DNA of 58,018 nt from an uncultured Rhodospirillales bacterium (GTDB lineage Bacteria; Pseudomonadota; Alphaproteobacteria; Acetobacterales; Acetobacteraceae): contig CAIPLM010000109.1 in assembly GCA_903865895.1 (NCBI GenBank), positions 1-58,018 of the forward strand. Direction: 5' to 3'. Below are positions 11,008-20,389 of the stretch, piece after piece (the first letter of the stretch is position 1; every line of letters begins with the position of its first letter). The position numbers were made by a program, and so were the translations under genes. The notes beneath the pieces are model-generated. The model saw only the letters and a program-made list of their open reading frames with translations. It was not told the origin of the DNA and made no database searches.

Positions 11008-11925
11008 TCAGGCCGCCTTGAGGAAGTTCCCGAGCTTGATGATCGCGGTCATCTTGTCGGTCTCGTCGAGCGCGGCGAGCTCGGCGGCGAGGCGGTCGAG
11101 CGCCGCTTCATAGATCTGCCGCTCCGAGAAGCTCTGATCGGGCTGGCCGGAATTGCGGTGCAGATCGCGCACCACCTCGGCGATGGCGATCGGGTCACCG
11201 GAGTTGATCTTCGCCTCGTATTCCTGGGCACGGCGGGACCACATGGTGCGCTTGACCCGGGCGCGGCCCTTTAGCACAGCCAGCGCCTCGTCGAACTGCT
11301 TGCGGGTGGCGAGCTTGCGCAGGCCCGCCGAACGCGCCTTGGCGACCGGCACCCGCAGCGTCATGCGGTTTTCCTCGAAGGTGATGTGGATCAGCTCGAG
11401 CTTATGCCCGGCGATCTCCTCCACCGCGATCTTCTCGACCTTGCCGACCCCGTGGGTCGGGTAAACCACGAAATCGCCGTCAACGAAGTTCTCCTCCTTG
11501 GCGGCGGCGCGCGAGGGCGGCACAGGCCGGCCGTTCTGCATCGTCATCTGGCCCGGGCGGGATTCCGGCGGGCGCGGCGCGGGGCGCGGGGCCTCGGCGG
11601 CAACCGGGGTCGGGGCGGGCTCAGGCGCTGCCACAGGTGCCGGGGCTTGCGGTTCGGCGAGCCCCTTCGGGGCGACTTTCGCTACGGGCTTGGCAGCGGC
11701 GGCTTCGTCAATGGCGGTCGGCGGGATGGTCTTGGTCACTTTGGGTGCGGTCTCCAGCGGCGGCTTCGTCGACTTGGCGGCGGAAACCTTGGGAAGCGGG
11801 GGGTCGGCAGGCGCGGCGGCAAGCTTGGCGCTCGCTGAACGGCCCTTGGTGGCCGGAGCGTTCACGGCGATATCTACAGCGGAAGCGGCGGCCTTGCGGC
11901 CCACCCCATCGGCGGAAGCCTTCAT
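11008..11925 (-). CDS. carD: CarD family transcription factor with long N-terminal extension
   Basis: A 305-residue protein whose C-terminal part (147-305) is a complete CarD/CdnL domain. The RNA polymerase-interacting Tudor-like module begins FVDGDFVVYPTHGVGKVEKI, and a helical DNA-binding half contains KRTMWSRRAQEYEAKINSGD. CarD stabilises RNA polymerase open complexes at promoters including rRNA promoters. Residues 1-146 are an Ala/Pro/Lys-rich, probably disordered extension roughly doubling the usual alphaproteobacterial length (about 165-175 aa). The gene is monocistronic and ends at the bidirectional terminator. Confidence 0.92.
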   Translation of the reverse strand: MKASADGVGRKAAASAVDIAVNAPATKGRSASAKLAAAPADPPLPKVSAAKSTKPPLETAPKVTKTIPPTAIDEAAAAKPVAKVAPKGLAEPQAPAPVAAPEPAPTPVAAEAPRPAPRPPESRPGQMTMQNGRPVPPSRAAAKEENFVDGDFVVYPTHGVGKVEKIAVEEIAGHKLELIHITFEENRMTLRVPVAKARSAGLRKLATRKQFDEALAVLKGRARVKRTMWSRRAQEYEAKINSGDPIAIAEVVRDLHRNSGQPDQSFSERQIYEAALDRLAAELAALDETDKMTAIIKLGNFLKAA

Positions 11926-12075
11926 TCCTGACCTCGTTGATCGATCTCATGCATCCATGGCCGAAGCGTCGGCGCCGGTTGCAACCGGCGGCCGCTCCGA
12001 CGGGCGCGGTTCACTCCATTGCGGCGGCGCTCATACCCGCGGCGAGGAGTGCCGCGGACGTGCCGCTCTGTCAGG

Positions 12076-12104
12076 AATATATCATAAATTCAGGCGGGAG
12101 TCAT
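12076..12104 (-). promoter_or_regulatory. Candidate sigma70 promoter of carD
   Basis: Minus strand: ATGACT (12099-12104), 17-nt spacer, TATATT (12076-12081), giving a leader of about 145 nt before the carD ATG. The -10 is near consensus and the -35 is moderate. The surrounding 273-nt gap contains no ORF of note. Confidence 0.4.
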
Positions 12105-12198
12105 GGGCCGCAGCCCACCGAATCCCGCTCTGATCGCGAAAACCCATGTTTTTCAGCGTAATCCGGCGAATTGACGATCCCGCAGGGCCGCCCGCGGA

Positions 12199-12531
12199 TC
12201 AGGGTGTGCCGGGCTCCGGGGAGAACAGCGCCTTCTTGCCGGGCTTGCCCTTCCACTCGTCGGCATCCGCCGGCGCCTCACCCTTCCGGGTGATATTGGG
12301 CCACAGCGCGGCGTATTGCCGGTTCTGCTCGATCCACTCCGCCGCACGGTCATCGCTGTCGGGGATGATCGCCTCGGCCGGGCATTCCGGCTCGCAGACG
12401 CCGCAATCGATGCACTCGTCGGGATGGATGACCAGCATGTTCTCGCCGACATAGAAGCAGTCCACCGGACACACTTCCACGCAGTCCATATACTTGCACT
12501 TGATGCAGTTCTCGTTGACCACGTAGGTCAT
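12199..12531 (-). CDS. fdxA: 7Fe ferredoxin
   Basis: A 110-residue FdxA-type ferredoxin carrying one 3Fe-4S and one 4Fe-4S cluster. The motif C9-x2-C12-x4-C17-x3-C21-P binds the first cluster set, and a second [12 protein letters not shown] motif lies near residue 40. The C-terminal 45 residues match the extended tail of Azotobacter FdI-type proteins. It is a low-potential soluble electron carrier. The ATG at 12531 has GGAG 6 nt upstream and shares one base with the stop of the S4 protein gene, so it is the third gene of a helicase-S4-fdxA operon. Confidence 0.95.
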   Translation of the reverse strand: MTYVVNENCIKCKYMDCVEVCPVDCFYVGENMLVIHPDECIDCGVCEPECPAEAIIPDSDDRAAEWIEQNRQYAALWPNITRKGEAPADADEWKGKPGKKALFSPEPGTP

Positions 12532-12917
12532 CACACGCTCCGGTCAGGTCTCGTCCGCGCGCGATATGACGCGTCTTCGCCCTCCCCGCAAGGCTGCTGT
12601 TGCACCGCGGCATTGCGCTGGGCTCCCGCATCGGGCGGAACCTCGCGATAAAGAAGCCGCGCCTCCTCCGCGCCGCCCCGCCTTGCGGCCAAAACGAGCA
12701 CCTCCAGCACCCGCACCCGCCCGCCGCCGGGGCCGGGCTGGGCGAGGGTGATGACGTCGCCGGGCCGCACCTTGGCATGGGGCTTGTCGGTGGGCTGGCG
12801 ATTGATGCGGATCAGCCCGCCGGCGGCCAGCGCCGCGCAATCGGCCCGCTGGCGCATCACCCGGGCGCACCAGAGGTATTTATCGAGCCGCTGCCACTCC
12901 CGATCCTCTCCGCTCAC
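12531..12917 (-). CDS. RNA-binding S4 domain protein (HslR/Hsp15-like)
   Basis: A 128-residue protein whose N-terminal 60 residues form an S4 RNA-binding domain ([11 protein letters not shown] ... [10 protein letters not shown] ... [10 protein letters not shown]). The basic, Arg-rich tail is typical of the Hsp15 family, which binds 50S subunits carrying stalled nascent chains. It sits 8 nt after the helicase gene and overlaps fdxA by one nucleotide. The order helicase-S4-fdxA-carD is common in alphaproteobacteria. Whether it is a true functional Hsp15 is inferred from the family. Confidence 0.88.
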   Translation of the reverse strand: MSGEDREWQRLDKYLWCARVMRQRADCAALAAGGLIRINRQPTDKPHAKVRPGDVITLAQPGPGGGRVRVLEVLVLAARRGGAEEARLLYREVPPDAGAQRNAAVQQQPCGEGEDASYRARTRPDRSV

Positions 12918-12925
12918 CGCCGCCC

Positions 12926-15436
12926 TCAGCGCGCATTGAGCGCGGCCAAAGCCGCGAAGGGGCCGCTCGGCGCGCGCAAGGGCGCCGCGGGCTCTGGCTT
13001 ACGGCGGAGCGGCGCGAGCATGGGCGGCACGGCCGGCCCGAATTCGCCGGGCGCGAGCGGCACGGCCGGGAGCACACGGAAGCCGAGGCGGCGCAGCACC
13101 GGCGGCACTTGCTCGGCCTTCACCGCGATGCGGGTGGCCAGCCCCGGGGGCATCGGCATCGGCCGTTCGCGCGCCGCCGCCGCGAGGTCCCCGCCCAGTT
13201 TCTCCGCCACGTCGAGCCGCACCAGCACCGGGCCGGCCTCGAGCCAGCCCATCGCCGCGGCGAAGCCGAACGGCCAAGCTTCGGGCATGGGCAGCGAGAC
13301 CCGTGCCGCCGCCGGCAGGTCCGGCACCGCCACCCCGGCCCAGACGCCCCAGAGCAACGCGCGCAACGGACTGAACGCCGGCTTCAACATCGCGGGCACG
13401 AAGACGCCATAACGCCCGGCCTGCACCCCGATCGCCTTCAAGCGCGCGCGCAGCGGCGCCGGCAGCGGCTCCTCATCCCCCGCAAGCACGCCCATCCCCT
13501 CGCTGAGCCGGTGCAACACGCCGCGCAAAGCAGGATCTTCCACCTTCAACGCGGCGAAGAGCGGCGCAAGGCCCGCGCGCACCGTCGCGTCGCAGAAGCG
13601 TTGCAGACGGACGCGGATGCGCTCGCGCTGGGCGCCGTCGAGATAGGCACTGTCGGACGCCTCGGCGAGCGGGCGGAGCGCCGAGGCCCCTGCCCGCAGC
13701 CGCCCGATCGGCGCACCCTCCCAGGCGAGCATCACCGGCGTGCCAGGCACCAGGGCGAAATCGGCATCCTCGGCCGCTTCGAGCCGGGCGACCCGGCGCG
13801 GCATCTCCTCGCCCAAGGCGCGGCGGGCGGCGCGCAGCACGAGCTTGCGCGCGTCGCCCTCGGTCAGCGGATCGGGCAGGAAGGTGAAGCCCTCGATATG
13901 GCCGACGGGATGGCCCTCCACCACCACCTCGCCCCGCCGCGTGACGGCCGAGAGCAGCTCCTGCCCCTCCGCGGCATCCAGCCGGCGCATCAGATGGGCG
14001 GCGCGGCGATCGACGAAGCGGGCGATCAGCCGCTCATGCAGCGCGTCCGAGATCATGTCCTCGACCTCGCGCGCGCGGCCCTGCCAATGCGCGGCATCCT
14101 CCAGCCAGTCACCCCGCGCGGCGATATAGGTCCAGACCCGCACGCCGGCGAGGCGCTGCATCAGCGTGTCGATATCGCCATCGGCGCGGCCGAGCGCGTT
14201 GATCTGCCCGGCGATCCAGTCGGTCGGCAGCCGCCCCTCGCGTGCGATATGGGTGAACACCCGGGCGCACAGCTTGGTGTGGGTATCATCCGCGAGCTTG
14301 CGAAAATCCGGGATCTGGCAGGCATCCCATAGCAGCCCGACGCGGCGGCGGGTACGGGCGAGCGCACGGATGTCGGGGTCCTGCATCAGCACGCCCAGCG
14401 TCTCGACATCGGTCGCCTCATTGCCGCGCACCAGGCCGTGGCGCGGCGGGGGCGCGTTGAGGCTGGCGAGCAGCAGGTCGGGCGAGGTGAAATCGAGCGC
14501 CGCATTGCGCCAGCACAGCTGTTCCAGCGGCTCGAACTGGTGCTCCTCGACGGCGCGCACAATGTCCTCATCGAGCGGCGGGCATTCGCCGGTGGAGCCG
14601 AAGGTGCCGTCACGCATGCCCCGCCCGGCGCGGCCGGCGATCTGCGCCACCTCGCTGGCCAGCAGATGGCGCGGGCGATGACCGTCAAACTTGGTCAGCC
14701 GCGCGAAGCCGACGTGATCGACATCCATATTAAGGCCCATGCCGATGGCATCGGTCGCCACCAGGAAATCGACCTCGCCGGCCTGATACAGCGCCACCTG
14801 GGCGTTGCGGGTGCGCGGGCTCAGCCGCCCCATCACCACGGCGCAGCCGCCGCGGCGCCGGCGGATCAGCTCGGCGATGGCGTAAACCTCGGCGGCGCTG
14901 AACGCGACCACCGCGCTGCGCGGCGGCAGGCGGGTCAGCTTGGTCACCCCGGCATGGGTGATCCGGGAAAGCCGCGGCCGCGTTTCGACGATCGCCTCCG
15001 GCACCAGGCGGTGCAGCAGCGGGCGGATGGTCTCGGCGCCGAGAAACATCGTCTCCACCATGCCGCGGGCATGCAGCAGCCGATCGGTGAAGATATGGCC
15101 GCGATCGGGGTCGGCGCAGAGCTGGATCTCGTCGACGGCGAGGAACTCGGCGTGCCGGTCGAGCGGCATGGCCTCCACTGTACAAGAGAACCACCGCGCC
15201 TCGGGCGGCACGATCTTCTCCTCCCCGGTGATCAGCGCCACGTAGCGCGCGCCCTTCTTGGCCACCATGCGGTCGTAGTTCTCGCGGGCGAGCAGGCGCA
15301 GCGGGAAGCCGATGATCCCTGAGGAATGCGCAAGCATGCGCTCAATGGCGAGATGGGTCTTGCCCGTGTTTGTCGGGCCGAGAACGGCTTTCACGCGGTG
15401 CCCCAGCAGGGGGAAGGACGGTGCGAATCCCGACAT
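12926..15436 (-). CDS. Suv3-like superfamily 2 RNA helicase
   Basis: An 836-residue helicase related to mitochondrial Suv3. Motif I is [10 protein letters not shown] close to the N-terminus, motif II is VDEIQ ([14 protein letters not shown]), and the C-terminal RecA lobe holds [10 protein letters not shown] and QIAGRAGRG. The last half contains the Suv3-type C-terminal domains and a tail rich in Ala/Arg/Pro. Its expected role is RNA unwinding in degradation or ribosome metabolism. I start at the ATG at 15436 because motif I follows directly after 20 residues, as in relatives; an upstream ATG at 15502 would reach into the htpG promoter zone. No strong Shine-Dalgarno is visible. Confidence 0.9.
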   Translation of the reverse strand: MSGFAPSFPLLGHRVKAVLGPTNTGKTHLAIERMLAHSSGIIGFPLRLLARENYDRMVAKKGARYVALITGEEKIVPPEARWFSCTVEAMPLDRHAEFLAVDEIQLCADPDRGHIFTDRLLHARGMVETMFLGAETIRPLLHRLVPEAIVETRPRLSRITHAGVTKLTRLPPRSAVVAFSAAEVYAIAELIRRRRGGCAVVMGRLSPRTRNAQVALYQAGEVDFLVATDAIGMGLNMDVDHVGFARLTKFDGHRPRHLLASEVAQIAGRAGRGMRDGTFGSTGECPPLDEDIVRAVEEHQFEPLEQLCWRNAALDFTSPDLLLASLNAPPPRHGLVRGNEATDVETLGVLMQDPDIRALARTRRRVGLLWDACQIPDFRKLADDTHTKLCARVFTHIAREGRLPTDWIAGQINALGRADGDIDTLMQRLAGVRVWTYIAARGDWLEDAAHWQGRAREVEDMISDALHERLIARFVDRRAAHLMRRLDAAEGQELLSAVTRRGEVVVEGHPVGHIEGFTFLPDPLTEGDARKLVLRAARRALGEEMPRRVARLEAAEDADFALVPGTPVMLAWEGAPIGRLRAGASALRPLAEASDSAYLDGAQRERIRVRLQRFCDATVRAGLAPLFAALKVEDPALRGVLHRLSEGMGVLAGDEEPLPAPLRARLKAIGVQAGRYGVFVPAMLKPAFSPLRALLWGVWAGVAVPDLPAAARVSLPMPEAWPFGFAAAMGWLEAGPVLVRLDVAEKLGGDLAAAARERPMPMPPGLATRIAVKAEQVPPVLRRLGFRVLPAVPLAPGEFGPAVPPMLAPLRRKPEPAAPLRAPSGPFAALAALNAR

Positions 15437-15500
15437 GGTCAGATGGTTGTGTGTTGCACTGCGGAATGCAAGCACCGAAACCATGACAGCCCGCGAAACC

Positions 15501-15529
15501 ATTGAAATCCCCGCTGCGGGGCCGCATAT
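15501..15529 (+). promoter_or_regulatory. Candidate RpoH (sigma32) promoter of htpG
   Basis: ATTGAAA beginning at 15501, 18 nt after the ATTG, then CGCATAT (15523-15529). This resembles the alphaproteobacterial heat-shock promoter and ends 28 nt before the htpG ATG. Between the boxes lies a CCCCGCTGCGGGG palindrome. Confidence 0.42.
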
Positions 15530-15557
15530 GCCGGCCCGACACGGAGGTGACTTTCTG

Positions 15558-17402
15558 ATGGATACGACAACTGAGAAGACCGGGACCGAAAAACACGGAT
15601 TCGAGGCCGAGGTCGGCCGTCTGCTCGATCTCGTGGTGCATTCGCTCTATTCGGAGCGCGAGATCTTCCTGCGCGAGCTGGTCGCCAACGCGGCCGACGC
15701 GATGGACCGCCGCCGCTTCGAGAGCCTCACCCACCCGGCGCTGGCGGTGCCCGAGGGCGCCAAGCTGCGCATCAGCCCGGACAAGGCGGCCCGCACCATC
15801 ACCATCTCCGACGAGGGGATGGGCATGTCCCGCGAGGAGCTGATGGCCCATCTCGGCACCATCGCCCGCTCCGGCACCCGCGCCTTCACCGAGACGCTGG
15901 CAAACGCCAAACCCGAGGAGCGGCCCAGCCTGATCGGCCAGTTCGGCGTCGGCTTCTACTCCTCATTTATGGTAGCGGACCGGGTGGAGTTCGTCAGCCG
16001 CAAGGCGGGCAGCGAGGAGACCTGGATCTGGGCCTCGGAGGGACGTGGCGAATACACGCTGGCGCCGGGCAGCCGCGACATGGCCGGCAGCGACGTGATC
16101 CTGCACATCAAGGCCGATGCCGAGGAATTCCTCGAGCCGATGCGCCTCGAGACCATCGTGCGCAAATGGGCCGACCACATCACCCTGCCGATCACCATCG
16201 TGCGCGATGGCAAGGACGAGCCGGCCAATGAGGGCACCGCCCTGTGGCGCAAGAGCAAGTCCGAGGTGGAGGAGCAGGCCTACACCGATTTCTACCGCCA
16301 TCTCGGCCACAACTTCGACGCGCCCTGGGCGACGCTGCACTGGCGGGCCGAGGGCGTGATGGAGTTCAGCGCCCTGCTGTTCATCCCCAGCATGAAGCCG
16401 TTCATGCCGGTCGAGGATGAGCGGGTGTCCAAGCTGCGGCTGCATGTGCGGCGCATGTTCATCACCGATGCCGCCGAGTTGCTGCCGGCCTGGCTGCGAT
16501 TTGTGCAGGGCGTGGTGGATACCGAGGACCTGCCGCTCAATGTATCCCGCGAAATGCTGCAATCCACGCCAGTTCTGGCCCGCATCCGCAAGGCGGTGAC
16601 CAATCGCACCATTACGGAGCTGAAGAACAAGGCAAAGGACGCGGAAGACTACGCCAAGTTCTGGGAGAATTTCGGCCCCATCCTGAAGGAAGGCGCCTGG
16701 GACGACGCCGACCACCGCAAGGATGTCGCGAGCCTGATGCGCTTCCGTTCGACGGGCGCCGAAGGCTGGGTCTCTTTTGCCGACTACGTCGAGCGGATGA
16801 AGCCGGAGCAGGAGGCGATCTACTATCTCGTCGGTGACGACACCGAGGCGATGGCGCTCTCCGCCCAGGTCGAGGGTTTCCGGGCGCGCGGCATCGAGGT
16901 GTTGTTGCTGGCCGATTCGATCGATGCCTTCTGGCCCGAGCGGCTTGAAGGTTTCGAGGAGAAGAAGCTGCGCAGCGTGAGCCAGGCCGCCGGCGATCTC
17001 GCCAAGTTCCCCCTCGAAGGCGAGGCGGTGGCGGAGGCCGATACGAGCGCCCTGATCGAAAAGATGCAGGAAATCCTTGGCACCGAGGTCTCCGCCGTGC
17101 GCGGCACGGACCGGCTGGTGGATAGCGCCGCGGTGCTCGCCGCCGGCGATGGCGGGCCGGATTTGCAGATGCAGCGCCTGCTCCGCCGCTCCGGCCGCAC
17201 CAGCTACGCGCCGCCGCCGGTGCTGGAGATCAACCCGCGCCATGGGCTGATCGCGGCGCTCGCCGGGCGCCTGGGGGCCGAGGGCGATATAGCCGGCGAT
17301 GTGCGCATGCTGCTCGACCTCGCGCGCATCCAGGATGGCGACCTGCCGAAAGACCCGGCCGCCTTCGCGCGCCGTGTCGAACAGGCGATGGCCCAGGGCT
17401 GA
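15558..17402 (+). CDS. htpG: Molecular chaperone HtpG (Hsp90)
   Basis: A 614-residue bacterial Hsp90. The N-terminal GHKL ATPase domain shows [14 protein letters not shown] (the Asn/Asp of the ATP site), ISDEGMGMS and [13 protein letters not shown] middle domain with LNVSREMLQ follows, then the C-terminal dimerisation domain. HtpG folds client proteins under stress together with DnaK. Length matches the family (about 610-640). The ATG at 15558 is chosen because GGAGGTGA lies 7 nt upstream; the open frame extends further 5' but that part overlaps the divergent helicase gene. One residue oddity: [11 protein letters not shown] replaces the usual DALDKLRFESL. Confidence 0.97.
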   Translation: MDTTTEKTGTEKHGFEAEVGRLLDLVVHSLYSEREIFLRELVANAADAMDRRRFESLTHPALAVPEGAKLRISPDKAARTITISDEGMGMSREELMAHLGTIARSGTRAFTETLANAKPEERPSLIGQFGVGFYSSFMVADRVEFVSRKAGSEETWIWASEGRGEYTLAPGSRDMAGSDVILHIKADAEEFLEPMRLETIVRKWADHITLPITIVRDGKDEPANEGTALWRKSKSEVEEQAYTDFYRHLGHNFDAPWATLHWRAEGVMEFSALLFIPSMKPFMPVEDERVSKLRLHVRRMFITDAAELLPAWLRFVQGVVDTEDLPLNVSREMLQSTPVLARIRKAVTNRTITELKNKAKDAEDYAKFWENFGPILKEGAWDDADHRKDVASLMRFRSTGAEGWVSFADYVERMKPEQEAIYYLVGDDTEAMALSAQVEGFRARGIEVLLLADSIDAFWPERLEGFEEKKLRSVSQAAGDLAKFPLEGEAVAEADTSALIEKMQEILGTEVSAVRGTDRLVDSAAVLAAGDGGPDLQMQRLLRRSGRTSYAPPPVLEINPRHGLIAALAGRLGAEGDIAGDVRMLLDLARIQDGDLPKDPAAFARRVEQAMAQG

Positions 17403-17417
17403 AGCGACGGATGAAAC

Positions 17418-17446
17418 AATCGGCCGAGCAGGTGGCTCGGCCGATT
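17418..17446 (+). terminator. Hairpin after htpG
   Basis: A perfect 11-bp inverted repeat AATCGGCCGAG/CTCGGCCGATT with a 7-nt loop starts 16 nt after the htpG stop. The 3' side lacks a long U-run, so it may be a terminator of low efficiency or a stabilising 3' structure. Confidence 0.6.
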
Positions 17447-17579
17447 ATCTGCTCCGCGCGCGATGGCTGTTGATCGCCGTGCGCCGTTGCGGTATCGCGC
17501 ATGTGACAAAGAAATGACTACGACTATGGCCGGTCACCGCCGCTGATATTGCCGAACGGACGCATTGGAAGACGTAGAT

Positions 17580-18956
17580 ATGATTGATCAGTCGCTCCCG
17601 CTGGACTCCGCCACTACCGCGTCCCGCGCCGTGCATGCCGTTCGCCCCGAGGGGCTCGCCGCGGTGCTTGCCGGTCTGCCGGCAGCCCAGGCCGAGTTCG
17701 CACGCGGCGCTGGATTCAAAGGGACTGCCGACGAATTGCTGCTGCTGCCGGGCGAGGGTGGCGTGGCCGCGGCCCTGCTCGGGCTCGGCGCCAATCGTGG
17801 CCCATTCGCCTTCGGCGGCCTGCCCTTCCGGCTGCCGGAAGGCGCCTGGCACCTCGTCCCCGGTGACTATGATGCCGCGCAGTCCGAACTTGGCTTCCTG
17901 CTCGGCGCCTATCGTTACAGCAATTTCAAGCGGGCCCCGCGCGCCCCGGCCCGCCTCGCCGGCGCCAGCCATGCCGCCGCCCAGGCGCAGGCTGCGGCGA
18001 TATGGATGGTGCGGGACCTCATCAATACCCCGGCCAATGTGCTCGGCCCGGCCGAGCTCGCCGATGCCGCCATCGCGCTCGCCGCCCGCCATGGCGCGGC
18101 GAGTTTCCGCATCGAGGGCGCGGAGCTTGATCGCGACTATCCGACGGTCGCCGCCGTTGGCCGCGGGTCGGACCGCGCGCCGGTGGTGGCTGGCTTCCGC
18201 TGGCAGGGCAGCGCTGCCACAGCGGATAGCCCGCTGGTGTCGCTGTGCGGCAAGGGCGTGTGCTTCGACTCGGGCGGCTACGACCTGAAACCCTCATCCG
18301 GCATGCTGCGGATGAAGAAGGACATGGGCGGCGCCGCCAATATCCTCGGCCTCGCCCGCATGATCATGGACGCCGACCTGCCGGTGCGCCTCGCGGTACG
18401 GATTGGCGCAGTGGAGAACAGTGTCTCCGGCCACGCGATGCGTCCGCTCGACGTGATCCGCAGCCGCCGTGGACTGACCATCGAGGTCGGCAATACCGAC
18501 GCCGAGGGGCGCTTGGTGCTGTGCGATCTGCTGGCCGAGGCTTCGGACGAGCAGCCCGCCATCCTGATCGATTGCGCAACGCTAACGGGCGCCGCGCGGG
18601 TAGCCGTCGGGCCGGACCTGCCGGCACTGTTCGCCACCGATGAGGCCTGGGCCGCCGGCGCGCTCGAGGGCGGCACCGCGGCGCATGATCCCCTGTGGCG
18701 GCTGCCGCTGTGGGATGGCTATGATTCCTGGCTCGACAGCCCGATCGCCGATCTCAACAACGTTTCGACCAAGGCGGGCGCCGGGGCCATCGTGGCAGCG
18801 CTGTTCATGCGCCGTTTCCTCGCTCCTGGCACCCCCTGGCTCCACCTCGACATCTACGCATGGAACGACGCGAATCGGGCGGGCCGGCCGGAAGGCGGTG
18901 AAGCGACCGGTATCCGTGCGGTATTCGGCGCTTTGTTACAGCGATTTGCCGCCTGA
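17580..18956 (+). CDS. M17 family leucyl aminopeptidase
   Basis: A 458-residue cytosolic aminopeptidase of the M17 (PepA/PepB) family, which removes N-terminal residues from peptides using two divalent metals. The C-terminal catalytic domain shows GKGVCFDSGGYDLKP with the metal and catalytic Lys/Asp, MKKDMGGAA, the signature NTDAEGRL, and the downstream TLTGAA. The N-terminal 150 residues are the variable M17 macro-like domain. I use the ATG at 17580 (GGAAGA about 8 nt upstream) rather than an in-frame TTG at 17565. It is preceded by the htpG hairpin and followed by a 230-nt gap, so probably monocistronic. Confidence 0.94.
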   Translation: MIDQSLPLDSATTASRAVHAVRPEGLAAVLAGLPAAQAEFARGAGFKGTADELLLLPGEGGVAAALLGLGANRGPFAFGGLPFRLPEGAWHLVPGDYDAAQSELGFLLGAYRYSNFKRAPRAPARLAGASHAAAQAQAAAIWMVRDLINTPANVLGPAELADAAIALAARHGAASFRIEGAELDRDYPTVAAVGRGSDRAPVVAGFRWQGSAATADSPLVSLCGKGVCFDSGGYDLKPSSGMLRMKKDMGGAANILGLARMIMDADLPVRLAVRIGAVENSVSGHAMRPLDVIRSRRGLTIEVGNTDAEGRLVLCDLLAEASDEQPAILIDCATLTGAARVAVGPDLPALFATDEAWAAGALEGGTAAHDPLWRLPLWDGYDSWLDSPIADLNNVSTKAGAGAIVAALFMRRFLAPGTPWLHLDIYAWNDANRAGRPEGGEATGIRAVFGALLQRFAA

Positions 18957-19045
18957 TTCTCGCAGTGTGAATATCCTGCGTTCACAATTTCCAAAGAAAC
19001 ATTAATTATCTGCGCAAAATTTCCATGACAACTTGACGAATTCGT

Positions 19046-19075
19046 TCTAGCAACCGATTTCGGAATTGTGCTAGA
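19046..19075. promoter_or_regulatory. Inverted repeat upstream of the MarR-type gene (possible operator)
   Basis: TCTAGCA (19046-19052) and TGCTAGA (19069-19075) form a 7-bp inverted repeat 16 nt apart. It lies about 110 nt before the regulator start in an AT-rich gap and just downstream of a TTGACG (19033-19038) that could be a -35 box. MarR proteins often bind such palindromes in their own promoters; binding here is inferred only. Confidence 0.35.
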
Positions 19076-19186
19076 TACGTTGCAAATCAGCACCCGGCAT
19101 CGCGACGATCGGCGGTGCCGCCCAATCGCCGGACACATCGTAGCGAGACCATTGTTACCTCGTGCCATACAAGAAAGGATATCCAC

Positions 19187-19570
19187 ATGGCAGCTAACCC
19201 CACCGCAGATCAGCTCGTCGGCATTCTCCGGGAGACCATTGTCGCCCTGGTCCGTCGCGACGGACCTGACCTGTCGGCCCGTCAGCTCGGCGTTTTCCTC
19301 ACCTGCTACCTCAAGGACGGCGCCCACACGGTGCGCGGCCTCGCCGCTGACCTGAACGTCTCCAAGCCCGCCATCACCCGCGCGCTTGACCGGCTCGGCG
19401 AACTCGACCTCGCCCGCCGCAAGGTGGACCCGGCGGATCGCCGCTCGGTGCTGGTACAGCGCACCCTAAAGGGCACCGCCTTCCTGCGCGATCTCCGTGG
19501 CATCATGGGCGAGGCCGCCGGCGCCACCAAGAAATCCGAGACCGCCAGCACCCGCCGCGCCGCGGGCTGA
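19187..19570 (+). CDS. MarR-type winged helix-turn-helix regulator
   Basis: A 127-residue protein with a single winged helix-turn-helix. The recognition segment is GLAADLNVSKPAITRALDRLGELDL, followed by the wing RRKVDPADRRSVLVQRT, which has the MarR-family D-x-R-D/R-R pattern. It lacks the long terminal dimerisation helices of classic MarR proteins, so it is short for the family (usually 140-160). The tail is Ala/Lys/Arg-rich. The ATG at 19187 is preceded by AAAGGA 7 nt upstream. It is followed by two hairpins before the next gene, suggesting an independent transcript. Target genes are unknown. Confidence 0.85.
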   Translation: MAANPTADQLVGILRETIVALVRRDGPDLSARQLGVFLTCYLKDGAHTVRGLAADLNVSKPAITRALDRLGELDLARRKVDPADRRSVLVQRTLKGTAFLRDLRGIMGEAAGATKKSETASTRRAAG

Positions 19571-19575
19571 TATCG

Positions 19576-19600
19576 GCTGCCGGACTGATTGCCCGGCAGC
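19576..19600 (+). terminator. Hairpin after the MarR-type gene
   Basis: A perfect 8-bp stem GCTGCCGG/CCGGCAGC with a 9-nt loop begins 5 nt after the stop codon. No U-run follows. Confidence 0.45.
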
Positions 19601-19617
19601 AGAAGGCGCAACACTGA

Positions 19618-19657
19618 AAAGCGGTTTGCGGGCGCTTCGGCGGCTGCAAGCCGCTTT
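19618..19657 (+). terminator. Long second hairpin upstream of the phosphorylase gene
   Basis: AAAGCGGTTTGC (19618-19629) pairs with GCAAGCCGCTTT (19646-19657) over 12 bp (one G-U), with a 16-nt loop containing TTCG. It ends in TTTCGTGTATTT. It may be a terminator for the regulator gene or a leader structure for the phosphorylase gene at 19709. Confidence 0.45.
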
Positions 19658-19708
19658 CGTGTATTTGCGCCGTGCGCCGGAGCTGCCGTGCTTGTAGTCT
19701 TCGGATCA

Positions 19709-20389
19709 ATGCCCAGCTCCGAACCCCGCGCCCGCCCCCGCCCGCCCGGCATCGTCGTCGGCATGCATGCAGAGGCGCGTCTGCTGAATGGATCGGGGCT
19801 TGCCGTCGCGATCGGCGGCGGAACCCCGGCAGGCGCTACCGCCGCCGCCGAACGGCTGCTGGCCGATGGTGCGCCGGCACTCATCAGCCTCGGCCTTGCC
19901 GGCGGGCTCGCTCCGTCATTGCGGCCGGGTGCCTGCATTATCCCCAGTGCCGTCATCCACGATGGCGTCACCTATCCGGCCGATCCAGCACTGCTCGCCA
20001 CCCTCGGCGGCCAGACCGCGGAGCTGCTGGTTGCGACCGGCTCGGCAGTCATCAGCGCCAGCGACAAGGCCGCCCTGTTCACCGCCACCGGTGCGGCAGC
20101 CGTCGATCTCGAGAGTGGCGCGGTCGCGATGACGGCCGCCCGGCATGGCGTGCCGTTCGCGGTATTGCGGATCGTCTGCGACCCCGCCTGGCGCGACCTG
20201 CCGCCGGCGGCGCTCGCCGGGCTCGATTCATCGGGGCGTATCGTGCTGCTGCCGCTGCTCGTGTCCTTGCTGCGGGCACCCTGGCAGCTCGGCGCACTGT
20301 TGCGCCTGGGCGGGGATGCCCGCGTCGCGCGAGGCGCGCTTGCGGCAGCGGTGAAACGGCTTGAACCTGGTGACGGAGTGACACGATGA
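19709..20389 (+). CDS. HpnG-like nucleoside phosphorylase family protein
   Basis: A 226-residue protein of the nucleoside phosphorylase/MTAN fold. It shows the family glycine-rich start (GIVVGMHAEARLL), LGLAGGLAPSLRPGA, and the DLESGAVAMTAARHGVPFAVLRIVCDP segment containing the catalytic-type Glu and the nucleobase-site Asp. The C-terminal part (LPPAAL...DSSGRI...LLRAPWQLGALL) resembles HpnG, the hopanoid-associated phosphorylase that releases adenine from adenosylhopane. It is not flanked by other hopanoid genes here. The ATG at 19709 has no obvious Shine-Dalgarno. It overlaps the AsmA gene by 4 nt. HpnG identity is moderately sure. Confidence 0.75.
   Translation: MPSSEPRARPRPPGIVVGMHAEARLLNGSGLAVAIGGGTPAGATAAAERLLADGAPALISLGLAGGLAPSLRPGACIIPSAVIHDGVTYPADPALLATLGGQTAELLVATGSAVISASDKAALFTATGAAAVDLESGAVAMTAARHGVPFAVLRIVCDPAWRDLPPAALAGLDSSGRIVLLPLLVSLLRAPWQLGALLRLGGDARVARGALAAAVKRLEPGDGVTR

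Noticed and set aside
17418-17446. Classical rho-independent terminator after htpG
   Set aside because: The hairpin is perfect but lacks a U-run, so I list it as a hairpin with reduced confidence rather than a classical terminator.
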